Of a stretch of DNA of 64,000 nucleotides, positions 26,437 through 36,478 are shown one piece after another. Origin of the DNA: Paenibacillus vini (GTDB lineage Bacteria > Bacillota > Bacilli > Paenibacillales > Paenibacillaceae); the NCBI RefSeq assembly GCF_018403325.1, contig NZ_BOSL01000007.1:62001-126000 (forward strand). The letters run 5' to 3'. Positions within the stretch are counted from its first letter, which is position 1. Each line of letters begins with the position of its first letter. The notes below the pieces were generated by a model. That model made no database searches. It was not told where the DNA came from and saw only the letters and a program-made list of their open reading frames with translations. A program made the translations under genes and the position numbers.

Positions 26437-27420
26437 TTGGCAGCGCAGAATAAAGCCGGGCAACAGCCGCGGCAGATCGTTTTGAAGGTAGAACACTTAA
26501 AGAAAAAGATCGGTCGTACCTGGATTGTCAGGGATGTGTCGTTTGAGGTGCGGGAAGGGGAAATCTTCGGGTTTTTAGGCCCAAACGGAGCCGGTAAAAC
26601 TACGACGATCCGGATGCTGGTTGACCTGATTCGCCCTACGGAAGGAAGCGTAAAGGTATGCGGACACGAAGTGAACCGGGAGCCGGAACGCGCGTTAGCC
26701 TATGTCGGTTCGATCGTGGAGAATCCGGAAGTATATAATTACTTGACCGGCTGGGAGAACCTGGAGCAGTTCGCTAGAATGATGAACGGTGTGGATGCGG
26801 CGCGGATTGCTGAGGTAGCGGAAATGGTCGGACTGGACGAGCGAATTCATGACAAGGTGAAAACTTATTCCCTAGGCATGCGCCAGCGCCTAGGGATCGC
26901 GCAGGCTCTGCTCGGCAGGCCTAAACTGATGATACTGGATGAGCCGACCAACGGTTTGGATCCCAAGGGGATTAAGGAACTCCGCCAATTTATCAAGGGC
27001 TTGGCGGATGAAGGGATGGCCGTATTCGTGTCGAGCCACTTGCTCAGCGAAATCCAATTGCTTTGTGATCGTGTGGCGATCATTAGCCGCGGCAGCGTTC
27101 TTGCTGTAGGAACGGTCAACGAACTTATCCAGGGAAGCTCGAATTACGTGGTCTGGGAGCTGGAGCCCCGCCACAAAGGGGAAGCGTTGTTAAAGGCGGC
27201 GGGCGTGACTGTGGTCTCAAAAGCGGGCGATGTGCTCGACGATGCGATTATGGCCGGAATCGGCGACAACGCCGTCGTGGCCCAAATGCAGCCCGAGGAC
27301 ATTCCACGTTTGTTGGCCAGTCTGGTCGGCGCAGGGATTCATGTAGGCGCCGTGCATAAAATCAATCCTACACTTGAGCAACTGTTCCTGGAGATGACGG
27401 ATGGTGAAACTATTGAATAA
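26437..27420 (+). CDS. ABC-2-type transporter ATP-binding protein
   Basis: 327 aa ATPase with Walker A GPNGAGKTT, signature YSLGMRQRLGIA, Walker B MILDEPTNGLDP and a C-terminal extension typical of BcrA/CcmA-like exporters. It starts at TTG 26437, with AAGGAG before it and no better ATG. The last 20 bases overlap the permease gene, indicating a coupled two-component exporter. The substrate (peptide antibiotic, lipid or other) cannot be read from sequence. Confidence 0.9.
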   Translation: MAAQNKAGQQPRQIVLKVEHLKKKIGRTWIVRDVSFEVREGEIFGFLGPNGAGKTTTIRMLVDLIRPTEGSVKVCGHEVNREPERALAYVGSIVENPEVYNYLTGWENLEQFARMMNGVDAARIAEVAEMVGLDERIHDKVKTYSLGMRQRLGIAQALLGRPKLMILDEPTNGLDPKGIKELRQFIKGLADEGMAVFVSSHLLSEIQLLCDRVAIISRGSVLAVGTVNELIQGSSNYVVWELEPRHKGEALLKAAGVTVVSKAGDVLDDAIMAGIGDNAVVAQMQPEDIPRLLASLVGAGIHVGAVHKINPTLEQLFLEMTDGETIE

Positions 27421-28405
27421 TCATATGTTATCGCTTGTTCAAAACGAAACGATCAAAATGATCAAGAAGAAACGATTCTATGTTGTCGTGTTGGTATTGT
27501 TGATTTTGGTTCCTATTTTTGCATATGCCCAAATGAAGCAAGCCGAGGACAAACGAGAAACCTACGGGGCGGACTGGCGCCGGGAAGTGCAGCAGGCGAT
27601 TACCGACAATCAGAATTCTCTCGGCAGCGACCGGGTGCCGGAGGAATGGAAGAAATACCGCCAAATCTATATTCAGCAGATGAAATATTATTTGGAGCAT
27701 GATGTAAACCCGGCCCAACCGGGAGGCGTCTCGTTCACGCGGGAGTTTCTGGACAATGCGTCAACCCTGTTCATTCCATTGCTGATCATGGGAATAGGCT
27801 CAGACATCGTGTCCTCGGAACGGACGGGCGGAACGGTGAAGATGCTGCTGACCCGGCCGGTCCGCCGTTGGAAGGTGCTGCTCAGCAAGCTGATTACGCT
27901 GTTGCTCTTTGTATCGCTGATCGTGGTTTCTTCCTTTATCATCTGCTATCTGATATCGGGTCTCTTTTTCGGATATAAAGGATTCAATTTCCCTGTATTT
28001 ACGGGCTTTCAGCTGCAAGGCGCGGACGTGGACATGTCGGCGGTGCACTCGGTGCCCCAGTGGAAATATCTCTTTATGCAGGCGGGCCTGATCTGGTTCG
28101 TCGGCATCGTTGTCGCGATCCTCGCATTTATGGTGTCGGTGCTGGTAAGGAGCACTGCGGCTAGCATTGTCATCATGATGGCGGCGCTAATCGCGGGGAA
28201 TATTCTCAGCAATATGGCTTCTTCCTGGACAAGCGCCAAATATTTGTTTATGGTGAATCTTGGACTAACCAATTATTTGGCAGGAACCCCGGCTCCGATC
28301 GAAGGAATGAACCTTGGATTTTCACTCGTAGTGCTGGCGGCTTGGGCGGCCGTTTCATTGGTTGTTTCATTCCTTGTCTTTACGAAACAGGATATATTGA
28401 ATTAA
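27401..28405 (+). CDS. ABC-2-type transporter permease
   Basis: 334 aa with about six transmembrane segments: one at 25-45, a long extracytoplasmic loop (45-120), then five between 125 and 330. The ABC-2 signature region (SDIVSSERTGGTVKMLLTRPV, residues about 138-158) marks the NatB/BcrB-type fold. ATG 27401 lies inside the ATPase gene and has GGAG seven bases upstream, so translation is coupled. No terminator is visible before parE. Confidence 0.88.
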   Translation: MVKLLNNHMLSLVQNETIKMIKKKRFYVVVLVLLILVPIFAYAQMKQAEDKRETYGADWRREVQQAITDNQNSLGSDRVPEEWKKYRQIYIQQMKYYLEHDVNPAQPGGVSFTREFLDNASTLFIPLLIMGIGSDIVSSERTGGTVKMLLTRPVRRWKVLLSKLITLLLFVSLIVVSSFIICYLISGLFFGYKGFNFPVFTGFQLQGADVDMSAVHSVPQWKYLFMQAGLIWFVGIVVAILAFMVSVLVRSTAASIVIMMAALIAGNILSNMASSWTSAKYLFMVNLGLTNYLAGTPAPIEGMNLGFSLVVLAAWAAVSLVVSFLVFTKQDILN

Positions 28406-28437
28406 AATGGACAAGGATAACAAAACATTTGTTTGCA

Positions 28438-28465
28438 TTGTAGTACAAATCATGGACTACATAAT
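28438..28465 (+). promoter_or_regulatory. Possible sigma-A promoter of parE
   Basis: TTGTAG (28438-28443), a 16-base spacer, and CATAAT (28460-28465), 21 bases before the parE start. Weak match, suitable position. Confidence 0.35.
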
Positions 28466-28485
28466 AGCTAAAAGGGGGAGCATGA

Positions 28486-30471
28486 ATGGCCGAACAAATC
28501 GATTTGTTCGAAGACGCCTCCGGTGCAAAGCCTGGCCATGCGGCTTCGGGATACGACGCGGACGACATTCAGGTGCTCGAAGGGCTTGTCGCGGTACGTA
28601 AACGACCAGGTATGTATATCGGCAGTACGAGCTCGTCGGGACTTCATCATCTGGTATGGGAGATTGTGGATAATGCTGTCGACGAGCATTTGGCGAAATT
28701 TTGTACCAAAATCGACATTACGCTGAACAAAGACGGTTCCGTTACGATATTTGATAATGGCCGCGGCATTCCGACCGGAATGCACAAGACAGGCATTCCA
28801 ACACCGCAGGTGGTATATACGATTTTGCATGCCGGGGGGAAATTCGGCGGGTCGGGATATAAGAAATCCGGCGGCTTGCACGGGGTTGGCGCATCGGTGA
28901 CGAACGCGCTCTCCGAGTGGCTGGAAGTCGAAATTTACCGGGAAGGTAAAATCCATCGCATGCGGTTCGAGTATTGGGTGGACAAAAAGGGGATAGAGCA
29001 TGTCGGTGAGCCGGTGACGGGCCTGGAGGTATTGGGAAATACGAACCGGACAGGCACCAAGGTTACGTTCAAGCCGGACAAACGCGTGTTTGTCAATGGA
29101 ATCGGACTGAGTTACGATACGCTCGCGGAACGTTTACAGGAGATCGCATTTCTGAATTCGGGCCTCAAAGTGACCTTGAAGGATGAGCGGTCGGATCGTT
29201 CCGACGAGTTTTTTTACGAGGGCGGAGCCAGCCAGTTCGTTCAATTTTTGAATGACGGGAAAGACGTGCTGCATGATGTAATTCATTTCTACGCCGAGCG
29301 CGAGGATATCGAAGTCGAAGTCGCATTGCAATATAATGCGGGCTATACGGAAACGCTGGTTTCTTTCGTCAATTCGATTCCAACTCGCGGCGGAGGTACT
29401 CATGAGACGGGCTTCAAGACAGCCTATACCCGGGTTATGAACGACTATGCGCGGAAGAATGCCATGCTTAAGGAAAAGGATAAAAATCTTGATGGCAACG
29501 ATTTGCGCGAAGGCATGATGGCGGTCATCAGCGTTAAAATGTCCGAAGTTGAGTTTGTCGGTCAAACGAAGGACCAACTCGGTAGCGCTTCCGCGCGTAG
29601 TGCTGTGGACGCAGTTGTGGCCGAGAAAATGGCGTTGTTCCTGGAGGAAAACCCGCAGGTTGCTCAGACGCTGATCAAGAAAGCGATTCAGGCTTCACGT
29701 GCCAGAGAAGCGGCTCGTAAAGCGCGGGACGAAATGCGCACGGGCAAGAAGCGGAGCGAAAGCTCCAATCTCGGCGGCAAGCTGACTCCTGCGCAGTCCA
29801 AAGATTTTACGCGCAATGAGCTGTTTATCGTCGAAGGCGATTCTGCCGGCGGCTCGGCCAAACAGGGACGGGATTCGAAGATCCAGGCGATTCTGCCGCT
29901 TAAAGGAAAGCCGATGAATCCGGAGAAAGCCAAATTGGCCGATATTCTGAAGAACGATGAATACCGGGCGATCATTTCGGCGATCGGCGCGGGCATCGGG
30001 CCGGAATTTGCCGTGGAAGACAGCAATTATTCGAAAATCATCATCATGACCGACGCCGATACGGACGGAGCGCACATCCAGGTGCTGCTGCTCACTTTCT
30101 TTTATCGTTACATGAAACCGCTGATCGACGCCGGACGTGTCTATATCGCTCAGCCTCCGCTCTACAAGATTACCCGCCGGTCGGGTAAACTGGAGACGAT
30201 CCGTTATGCATGGAGCGACGAACAGCTTCAGAACTATCTGAAGGAATTCGGCAAAAACTTCGAGCTGCAACGGTATAAAGGGCTGGGGGAAATGAACCCG
30301 GAACAGTTGTGGGAAACGACGATGAATCCGGAAACCCGCACGATGCTTCAGGTGCAGATCGAGGACGCTGCCAAGGCAGAGCGCCGCGTATCTACGCTGA
30401 TGGGCGACAAAGTCGATCCCCGGAAGCGCTGGATTGTGGAGAACGTAGATTTCACGGAGTATGAGGAATAG
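28486..30471 (+). CDS. parE: DNA topoisomerase IV subunit B
   Basis: 661 aa ATPase subunit of the enzyme that decatenates daughter chromosomes. GHKL ATPase motifs (EIVDNAVDEH, NGRGIP, GGLHGVGASVTNALS), the QTKDQLGS lysine loop, TOPRIM EGDSAGGSAKQGRD (about 449) and DADTDGAH (about 523) are intact. The assignment as ParE rather than GyrB rests on the downstream parC (14 bases later) and the absence of replication-origin neighbours. GGGGGAG ribosome site. Confidence 0.94.
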   Translation: MAEQIDLFEDASGAKPGHAASGYDADDIQVLEGLVAVRKRPGMYIGSTSSSGLHHLVWEIVDNAVDEHLAKFCTKIDITLNKDGSVTIFDNGRGIPTGMHKTGIPTPQVVYTILHAGGKFGGSGYKKSGGLHGVGASVTNALSEWLEVEIYREGKIHRMRFEYWVDKKGIEHVGEPVTGLEVLGNTNRTGTKVTFKPDKRVFVNGIGLSYDTLAERLQEIAFLNSGLKVTLKDERSDRSDEFFYEGGASQFVQFLNDGKDVLHDVIHFYAEREDIEVEVALQYNAGYTETLVSFVNSIPTRGGGTHETGFKTAYTRVMNDYARKNAMLKEKDKNLDGNDLREGMMAVISVKMSEVEFVGQTKDQLGSASARSAVDAVVAEKMALFLEENPQVAQTLIKKAIQASRAREAARKARDEMRTGKKRSESSNLGGKLTPAQSKDFTRNELFIVEGDSAGGSAKQGRDSKIQAILPLKGKPMNPEKAKLADILKNDEYRAIISAIGAGIGPEFAVEDSNYSKIIIMTDADTDGAHIQVLLLTFFYRYMKPLIDAGRVYIAQPPLYKITRRSGKLETIRYAWSDEQLQNYLKEFGKNFELQRYKGLGEMNPEQLWETTMNPETRTMLQVQIEDAAKAERRVSTLMGDKVDPRKRWIVENVDFTEYEE

Positions 30472-30484
30472 AAGGTGACATGAT

Positions 30485-32923
30485 TTGAGTTCATTGGAGA
30501 ATTTTTTACCGGCTTTTCTCGAAGAAGTCGTAGGAGACCGTTTCGGCCGGTATTCCAAATATATTATTCAAGATAGAGCTATTCCTGACGTCAGAGACGG
30601 CCTAAAGCCGGTGCAGCGACGCATTCTGTATGCGATGTACGACTCGGGCAATACCCCGGACAAGCCTTATCGTAAGTCGGCCAAAACGGTCGGGGACGTC
30701 ATGGGTAACTATCACCCGCACGGCGACTCTTCGATTTACGAGGGCATGGTCCGGATGGCACAGCCATGGAAGATGGGACATGTATTGGTAGACGGTCACG
30801 GCAACTGGGGTTCCCAGGATGATGACCCGGCCGCTGCTATGCGGTATACGGAGGCACGCCTTTCGCCGATTGCGATGGAGCTGCTCCGTGATATAGAGAA
30901 AAGAACGGTCCCTTTTAAGGACAACTTTGATAATACGGCTATGGAGCCGGTTGTGTTGCCTGCCCGTTTTCCGAACCTGCTGGTCAACGGGGTAAGCGGG
31001 ATCTCCGCCGGTTTTGCGACCGAGATTCCGCCGCATAATTTGCGCGAGGTGATCGATGCCTGCGTAGCGATTATGGAAAAGCCGGGGATTTCTATGGAAG
31101 AGATCCGTTCGTATGTGAAGGGACCGGATTTTCCGACCGGCGGCATTATTATGGGCGAGGATGGAATCCAGAGCGCCTATGAGAACGGGAAAGGGCGGAT
31201 TTATCTCCGCTCCAAAACGGAGATCGAAACGATGCGCGGCGGCAAGCAGCAGATCGTCATCACGGAGATCCCTTATCAGGTCGTAAAATCCAGGCTCGTT
31301 ACAGCCATGGAAAACATTCGGCTGGAGAAAAAGGTCGACGGGATCGCCGAGGTACGGGATGAGAGCGGACGGAACGGTCTGCGCATCGTCGTTGAGCTGA
31401 AGAAAGACGCAGACGCTCAAGGCATCCTTGCGTATTTGCTCAAGAAGACCGATTTACAGGTCACTTATAATTTCAACATGGTGGCGATTGTCAATAAAGC
31501 GCCGCGTCAGCTTGGACTCCGGGCGATGCTGGACGCTTATATCGCTCACCAGCGCGAAGTGGTCACTTTCCGGACCCAATACGAGCTTGAGAAGCTGGAA
31601 GACCGGGCCCATGTACTGGAAGGTTTGGTTAAGGCCCTGAATATTTTGGACGAGGTCATCGCCGCCATCAAGGCGTCGAAGAACCGCCAGGATGCTCAGA
31701 ACAATTTGCAGTGGATGTTCGGATTTACCGAACGTCAAGCGGATTCCATCCTGACGCTGCAATTGTACCGGTTGACTAACCTGGAAATTACTTCGTTGCA
31801 AAAAGAACTGGACGATATTCAGAAGAAGATCACAACTCTTCGCGGAATTCTTGAGAGCGATAAGAAGCTGATTGCCGTCATCAAGAAAGAACTGATCGAG
31901 ATCCGTGACAAGTACGGTATTGATCGGCGTTCGGATATCCAGGGCGAAGTGGAAGAGCTCAAGGTTAATCTTGAGGTTATGGTGGCCCAGGAAGATGTGC
32001 TGATCACGCTGTCTCACGAAGGATATATCAAACGGACGAGCATGCTTTCGTTTACGCGTTCCGGCGGGGAGCGGGAAGGGTCCGGAGTGAAGGAAGGCGA
32101 TTATATCAAGCATGTGCTTGATGTGAATACGCTGCAGAATCTTCTAATCTTCACCCAACGCGGCCAATACTTCCTGTTGCCGGTGCATCAGATTCCGGAG
32201 TTCAAATGGAAAGATAACGGTACCGCGATCGTCAATGTCATTCCGATGGCTAAGGAAGACCGGATCGTCAGCGTGGTTCCGCTGAAGGACTTTGACTCGG
32301 CTGATACGAGCTTTGTCTTTGTCACGAAGCGCGGTCAGGTGAAGCGTACTGAGCTCAAAGAGTACGAAACGAAACGGTCGGGAGCCATCGCTGCCTGCAA
32401 GGTGGCCGACGGGGACGAGATTATTAACGTGACGCTTAGCCAGAATCGCCAAGACATTCTGTTATTGACGAAACAGGGGATGGCCATCCGTTTTGCGGAG
32501 AATGAAGTCAACTCCATGGGACGTGTCTCGGCCGGCGTTCGCGGCATCGCTTTGAAGGAAGAAGACGAGGTCGTAAGCGCATTGTGGGTTGAAGGCGAAG
32601 AAGGTGAAGTGCTCGTTGTATCCGATCTGGGCTACGGCAAACGGAGTCTTCTGCTCGATTATCCATTGCAAAGCCGCGGAGGCAAAGGCGTTCAGTCATT
32701 TGAATTCAAGGAAGGCAAACGGGTTAAGCCGAACGGCAGCCGCTTATCCGGCGGGTTCCATTGCAAAGAACCGCTTGCGCTGCTCGCCGTGACCAAGGAA
32801 GGCGCCATGCTTTCATTCAGTTCCGAGGATGCGCCTTTATCCGATCGCAAATCGATCGGCAAGGTGTTGGCTCCAGTCGACAAAAAAGACGAGATCACGG
32901 ATTTGCTGCTTCGAAGTCAATAA
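30485..32923 (+). CDS. parC: DNA topoisomerase IV subunit A
   Basis: 812 aa. Catalytic Tyr121 lies in [10 protein letters not shown]. The quinolone-determining stretch [11 protein letters not shown] (about 77-87) has the usual Ser and Glu of sensitive enzymes. A C-terminal beta-pinwheel domain runs from about 490. Start is TTG 30485 behind AAGGTG; no in-frame ATG lies near. It pairs with parE in one operon and is closed by a strong terminator. Confidence 0.94.
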   Translation: MSSLENFLPAFLEEVVGDRFGRYSKYIIQDRAIPDVRDGLKPVQRRILYAMYDSGNTPDKPYRKSAKTVGDVMGNYHPHGDSSIYEGMVRMAQPWKMGHVLVDGHGNWGSQDDDPAAAMRYTEARLSPIAMELLRDIEKRTVPFKDNFDNTAMEPVVLPARFPNLLVNGVSGISAGFATEIPPHNLREVIDACVAIMEKPGISMEEIRSYVKGPDFPTGGIIMGEDGIQSAYENGKGRIYLRSKTEIETMRGGKQQIVITEIPYQVVKSRLVTAMENIRLEKKVDGIAEVRDESGRNGLRIVVELKKDADAQGILAYLLKKTDLQVTYNFNMVAIVNKAPRQLGLRAMLDAYIAHQREVVTFRTQYELEKLEDRAHVLEGLVKALNILDEVIAAIKASKNRQDAQNNLQWMFGFTERQADSILTLQLYRLTNLEITSLQKELDDIQKKITTLRGILESDKKLIAVIKKELIEIRDKYGIDRRSDIQGEVEELKVNLEVMVAQEDVLITLSHEGYIKRTSMLSFTRSGGEREGSGVKEGDYIKHVLDVNTLQNLLIFTQRGQYFLLPVHQIPEFKWKDNGTAIVNVIPMAKEDRIVSVVPLKDFDSADTSFVFVTKRGQVKRTELKEYETKRSGAIAACKVADGDEIINVTLSQNRQDILLLTKQGMAIRFAENEVNSMGRVSAGVRGIALKEEDEVVSALWVEGEEGEVLVVSDLGYGKRSLLLDYPLQSRGGKGVQSFEFKEGKRVKPNGSRLSGGFHCKEPLALLAVTKEGAMLSFSSEDAPLSDRKSIGKVLAPVDKKDEITDLLLRSQ

Positions 32924-32927
32924 TAAT

Positions 32928-32969
32928 AAGCTTCACGGAAATAGATTGATTCCGTGAAGCTTTTTTTCT
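32928..32969 (+). terminator. Terminator of parE-parC
   Basis: AAGCTTCACGGAA pairs exactly with TTCCGTGAAGCTT, followed by TTTTTTCTTTTTT. The other side (TTATTATT on the minus strand) may also serve the convergent LysR gene. Confidence 0.92.
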
Positions 32970-32986
32970 TTTTTCCAGATGTAATG

Positions 32987-33856
32987 TCAGTTTTCAGCCA
33001 GTAGATGAGTGATGAACGCCTGGATCGTATGATCCAAGTACATATTTTTTCGATAGACTAAGCCGACTTTTTTTCGCGGCACCGGTTCGGCGAATGGAAT
33101 GACCGCAATGTCCGAATTTCGCAGTGTTCTGGCGTAAGACAAGGGCAGAACCGTTCCTCCGACATTATGCCCGACCATTTGAACCTGGGATTCCATCGTG
33201 GACAGCTCCATAACCGGCTTCAGGATGAGGCCTTGGGCTGCGCAGGCTGCATCGATGATTTGCCGCACCAAAAACTTGGACTGAAACAGTACAAGCGGCA
33301 GATCGGCGAGCTTTGTCAACTGGACGGAGACGTTCCCGGCCAAAGGATGATGTTTGGAGACAATAAGAGCCAATTCTTCATCATAAAGAGGGAGGCTTAC
33401 CAGCTGCTCGTCTTCCAGCGGCAAGAATACGACGCCGAGATCGAGCCTGTTTCCAAGCAGGCCGTCGTGGGTCTCGTCGGTCGCCAGCTCGATTACGTTA
33501 AGATCGATGCCGGGATGCTGGCGGTGAAAGGAGATGAGCGCTTCCGTAATTAGATGATTGCCGGAGCACCCGATGCGCAGCCTGCCGCGCTTCAAACCAG
33601 CCAACTCCCCGATCTCAAACCTTGCCTGCTCCAATTCATGAATGATCCGGCGGGCATGTTCCATCAGAATCATGCCGGGCTGGGTCAGGTGAATTCTTTT
33701 GCCCGAACGGTGAAACAAGGGGGTGCCGACTTCGTGTTCCAACAAGCGTATCTGATGGCTCAAGGTCGGCTGGGTAATGCCGAGTTTGTCCGCTGCTTTT
33801 GTAAAATGAAGTTCCTCGGCCACAGCCAGAAAATAATCGAGAAGCCGGTGTTCCAT
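32987..33856 (-). CDS. LysR-family transcriptional regulator
   Basis: 289 aa. N-terminal winged HTH (FTKAADKLGITQPTLSHQIRLLEHEVGTPLF, in pieces about 18-50), then a LysR substrate-binding domain. The top relatives are of the CysL/CidR/CynR broad type, so the inducer is not predictable. GGAG before the ATG. A LysR-type dyad lies just upstream (33872-33886), between it and the divergent unknown gene, so it probably represses itself and may control that gene. Confidence 0.9.
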   Translation of the reverse strand: MEHRLLDYFLAVAEELHFTKAADKLGITQPTLSHQIRLLEHEVGTPLFHRSGKRIHLTQPGMILMEHARRIIHELEQARFEIGELAGLKRGRLRIGCSGNHLITEALISFHRQHPGIDLNVIELATDETHDGLLGNRLDLGVVFLPLEDEQLVSLPLYDEELALIVSKHHPLAGNVSVQLTKLADLPLVLFQSKFLVRQIIDAACAAQGLILKPVMELSTMESQVQMVGHNVGGTVLPLSYARTLRNSDIAVIPFAEPVPRKKVGLVYRKNMYLDHTIQAFITHLLAEN

Positions 33857-33871
33857 GAAAACATCTCCATT

Positions 33872-33886
33872 ATAGATAATTTCTAT
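33872..33886. promoter_or_regulatory. LysR-type operator dyad
   Basis: ATAGA-TAATT-TCTAT, containing the T-N11-A pattern (33873-33885) bound by LysR proteins. It is 16 bases upstream of the LysR start codon. Confidence 0.55.
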
Positions 33887-33994
33887 GATTATAGCAGATA
33901 ATACTAGAATTAGTGATAATATGTGATTTGTTTAATGGTTACATAATCATTTAATGCTTATAATCCTTTAAAACTAACTAATAGGAGAGACAAT

Positions 33995-34504
33995 ATGGTT
34001 GGAAAACACAGAGCGGCAGCATTATTGGGGCTTATCCTGATCACGACTATTGTCATTCTTCTTTACTATCAATTTCAACTTCGTGAAGATCCGAAAGTAT
34101 ATAGCTTCACTGTTGAAACTGCGGATTTACGAATAAAAGATATTGAATTTGTTGTTTATTCAAACGCTAACTCTGTTTATATAACATCACATGATTTGGA
34201 GAGGATCGGAGACGATAAGCAGTTTTCAGGTGTTACCTACGGTATATCTGTTGGCGGAACAATGATTTTGTCATTAAGCCAAGCGGACGATCCTTTTATA
34301 CTACCGGATTCCTTTCAAGGAAAGGTGAATTATAACACCAGAAATTTAATACAAGATGTAAAAGCTCGGGAACATGATACAGTGAATATTGAATTATTAT
34401 ATACGGTAAATGGGGTTGCTAAAAATGTGACTGGAACCGTCAATTTAAGCAAAATAGCCAAATCTATATCCTCATCAGACAATAAAAATGTTATTCAATT
34501 ATAG
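33995..34504 (+). CDS. Membrane-anchored protein of unknown function
   Basis: 169 aa. One N-terminal transmembrane segment (about 8-26), then an extracytoplasmic beta-rich domain. No family recognised. The gene and its flanks are clearly A+T-richer than neighbouring genes (many AAT, ATA, TTA codons), suggesting recent acquisition. GGAGAG ribosome site. It is divergent from the LysR gene across 138 bases and has its own terminator. Confidence 0.65.
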   Translation: MVGKHRAAALLGLILITTIVILLYYQFQLREDPKVYSFTVETADLRIKDIEFVVYSNANSVYITSHDLERIGDDKQFSGVTYGISVGGTMILSLSQADDPFILPDSFQGKVNYNTRNLIQDVKAREHDTVNIELLYTVNGVAKNVTGTVNLSKIAKSISSSDNKNVIQL

Positions 34505-34518
34505 ATGCAACATGATAA

Positions 34519-34553
34519 AATGGACAGCGTGATATAAGGCTGTCCATTTCTGT
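34519..34553 (+). terminator. Terminator after the unknown A+T-rich gene
   Basis: ATGGACAGC pairs exactly with GCTGTCCAT, followed by TTCTGTTT. Confidence 0.78.
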
Positions 34554-34675
34554 TTGAAATGTATTGTTCTATAGAAGTAATCTATGATAATAATTGATAT
34601 CATAATATTGATCAATGCAAAGGATAAGGGTATAGTTAATTCAAACGAAACGGTTAAGAGAGGAAGCGTATCTCA

Positions 34676-35743
34676 GTGAATAAATTAACTATTGTAAAAG
34701 CAGAGAACTTGAAAGCTAAGCCGGATAGCGATCATCTCGGATTCGGCCAATATTTCACCGACCACATGCTGGTTATGGATTACACGGAAGGCAAAGGCTG
34801 GCATGATCCAAGCATCGTTCCATACGGGCCGATTGCCCTTGATCCTTCGGCCATGGTGTTCCATTACGGCCAGGAAGTGTTTGAAGGCATGAAAGCCTAT
34901 AAGACGGCCGAAGGTCAATTTTCACTTTTCCGGCCTGACATGAATTTGAAACGCCTCAATATTTCTTGTGAACGGATGAGCATTCCTCAAGTGGACCCTG
35001 AGCTGCTGTTGGACGGAATTACTCAACTGGTTAGCCTTGATAAGGACTGGATTCCGGAAGGCGAGGATACGTCCCTGTATATCCGCCCGTTTATTATCGC
35101 AACCGAGCCGTGCCTGGGCGTGCGGGCAGCAAAGCAGTACAAGCTGCTCGTTATTTTGTCGCCGGTCGGATCGTACTATCCGGAAGGGATTCATCCGGTC
35201 TCCATTTTCGTGGAAGACGAGTACGTCCGTGCGGTTCGCGGCGGGACCGGGATGGCTAAAACGTCCGGCAATTACGCGTCCGGCATCAGAGCGCAGGAAA
35301 TTGCGAAGCTGGAAGGGTTCTCGCAAGTGCTGTGGCTGGACGGCGTTGAGAAGAAATACATCGAGGAAGTTGGCAGCATGAACGTATTTTTCAAGATCGG
35401 CGGAGAAGTGATTACTCCCGAGCTGTCGGGGAGCATTCTAGCCGGGGTGACGAGAGATTCGGTAATGACGCTGCTGCGTTCGTGGGGAATTCAGGTGATC
35501 GAGCGGAAGATCTCTGTAGCCGAGCTGTTTGAAGCCGCACGAGAGGGGAAATTGGAGGAGGCTTTCGGTACCGGAACAGCCGCTGTAATCTCACCTATCG
35601 GCACGATGAAATGGGGAGAAGAGCAAATTGCGGTTGCCGGAGGGCAAACGGGCGAGATCTCCAAAAAGCTGTATGATTCCATTACCGGCATTCAAAAGGG
35701 CGTTCTTGAAGATCCATTCGGCTGGCGGAACATTATTGTTTAA
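34676..35743 (+). CDS. ilvE: Branched-chain amino acid aminotransferase
   Basis: 355 aa PLP enzyme (fold type IV) that interconverts Leu, Ile and Val with their 2-oxo acids. PLP lysine is in GGTGMAKTSGNYASG (about 185-199); EVGSMNVFF and GTGTAAVISPIG are phosphate-binding and C-terminal motifs. It belongs to the longer eukaryote-like BCAT branch (TIGR01123 type). Start is GTG 34676 behind GAGAGGAAG. It is monocistronic, and I see no T-box leader in the 120 bases upstream. Confidence 0.94.
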   Translation: MNKLTIVKAENLKAKPDSDHLGFGQYFTDHMLVMDYTEGKGWHDPSIVPYGPIALDPSAMVFHYGQEVFEGMKAYKTAEGQFSLFRPDMNLKRLNISCERMSIPQVDPELLLDGITQLVSLDKDWIPEGEDTSLYIRPFIIATEPCLGVRAAKQYKLLVILSPVGSYYPEGIHPVSIFVEDEYVRAVRGGTGMAKTSGNYASGIRAQEIAKLEGFSQVLWLDGVEKKYIEEVGSMNVFFKIGGEVITPELSGSILAGVTRDSVMTLLRSWGIQVIERKISVAELFEAAREGKLEEAFGTGTAAVISPIGTMKWGEEQIAVAGGQTGEISKKLYDSITGIQKGVLEDPFGWRNIIV

Positions 35744-35756
35744 TCTGTCTATACCA

Positions 35757-35798
35757 AAACAAGTCATTCGGCCTGAGGTCGGACGGCTTGTTTTTTTG
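35757..35798 (+). terminator. Terminator after ilvE
   Basis: ACAAG...TTCGGCC / GGTCGGA...CTTGT imperfect long stem, followed by TTTTTTT. Confidence 0.85.
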
Positions 35799-35950
35799 TA
35801 TGTTAATCTCCTTGGTTTTTCGCATTAACATGGCACGAATTTAGGTTTCATCGATCAGAGGAAGGAATTTCCGGTCTGCTTGTCGAATTATTCATGACGT
35901 AAATCAAGAGAGAAGCCGGCATTCATTTCAAGAAGATTAGGGGGGACATC

Positions 35951-36361
35951 ATGCATACTACCGAGTTTGCCAGACTTTTGGGGATTATCGTCAAGGATTA
36001 TCAGACGCATATGGAGGAAGAGCTTGCGCCTGCATTGACAACTTCACAACTGGCTGTACTTGAAGTGCTGGAGCGGGAAGGGAATTTGAAACCGTCCGAA
36101 TTGATCCCATTCCTCTCGACCACGCCGGCTGCGGTCACGATGCTGCTTGACCGAATGGAACGCGGCGAATTGATTCGCCGGGACAGGGATGAGGGTGACC
36201 GCCGGATAGTTTGGGTCTCGATAACCGATAAGGGTAAACGGGAAGCGGAGCGGGGCGTTCAGGTCCGCAATAAGTATTTGAGCCAAGTGCTGGATCGGAT
36301 TTCGACGCATAATCAGCAGCTTCTTGTGTATTTAATGGGTAAAATCTCCGGGACGAAATAA
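35951..36361 (+). CDS. MarR-family transcriptional regulator
   Basis: 136 aa winged-helix dimeric regulator. Recognition helix region LKPSELIPFLSTTPAAVTMLLDRME (in part) and wing DEGDRRIVWVSITDKG fit MarR/OhrR proteins. No conserved N-terminal redox Cys is present, so it is not OhrR. AGGGGGG precedes the ATG. It is monocistronic and its ligand and targets are unknown. Confidence 0.9.
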   Translation: MHTTEFARLLGIIVKDYQTHMEEELAPALTTSQLAVLEVLEREGNLKPSELIPFLSTTPAAVTMLLDRMERGELIRRDRDEGDRRIVWVSITDKGKREAERGVQVRNKYLSQVLDRISTHNQQLLVYLMGKISGTK

Positions 36362-36413
36362 TCCTTGGCAGCTAAGAGTAAGAAGGCGGAGCGAACGAAT
36401 ACATAAGAGATGT

Positions 36414-36476
36414 AAAAGAGAGGCTGTCCGCAGTTCATTGAATTCCAATGATTACGGGGCAGCCTCTCTTTTTAGT
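36414..36476. terminator. Bidirectional terminator between MarR and pseudouridine synthase genes
   Basis: AAGAGAGGCTG (36415-36425) pairs with CAGCCTCTCTT (36460-36470), with A/T tracts on both outer sides. The 34-base loop is long. Confidence 0.82.
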
Positions 36477-36478
36477 TA

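Noticed and set aside
34556-34675. T-box leader before ilvE
   Set aside because: No T-box sequence, specifier stem or antiterminator can be seen in the short upstream region.
36378-36402. GGCGGAGCG block resembling part of the repeats
   Set aside because: Only a short match without the surrounding dyads; probably chance.
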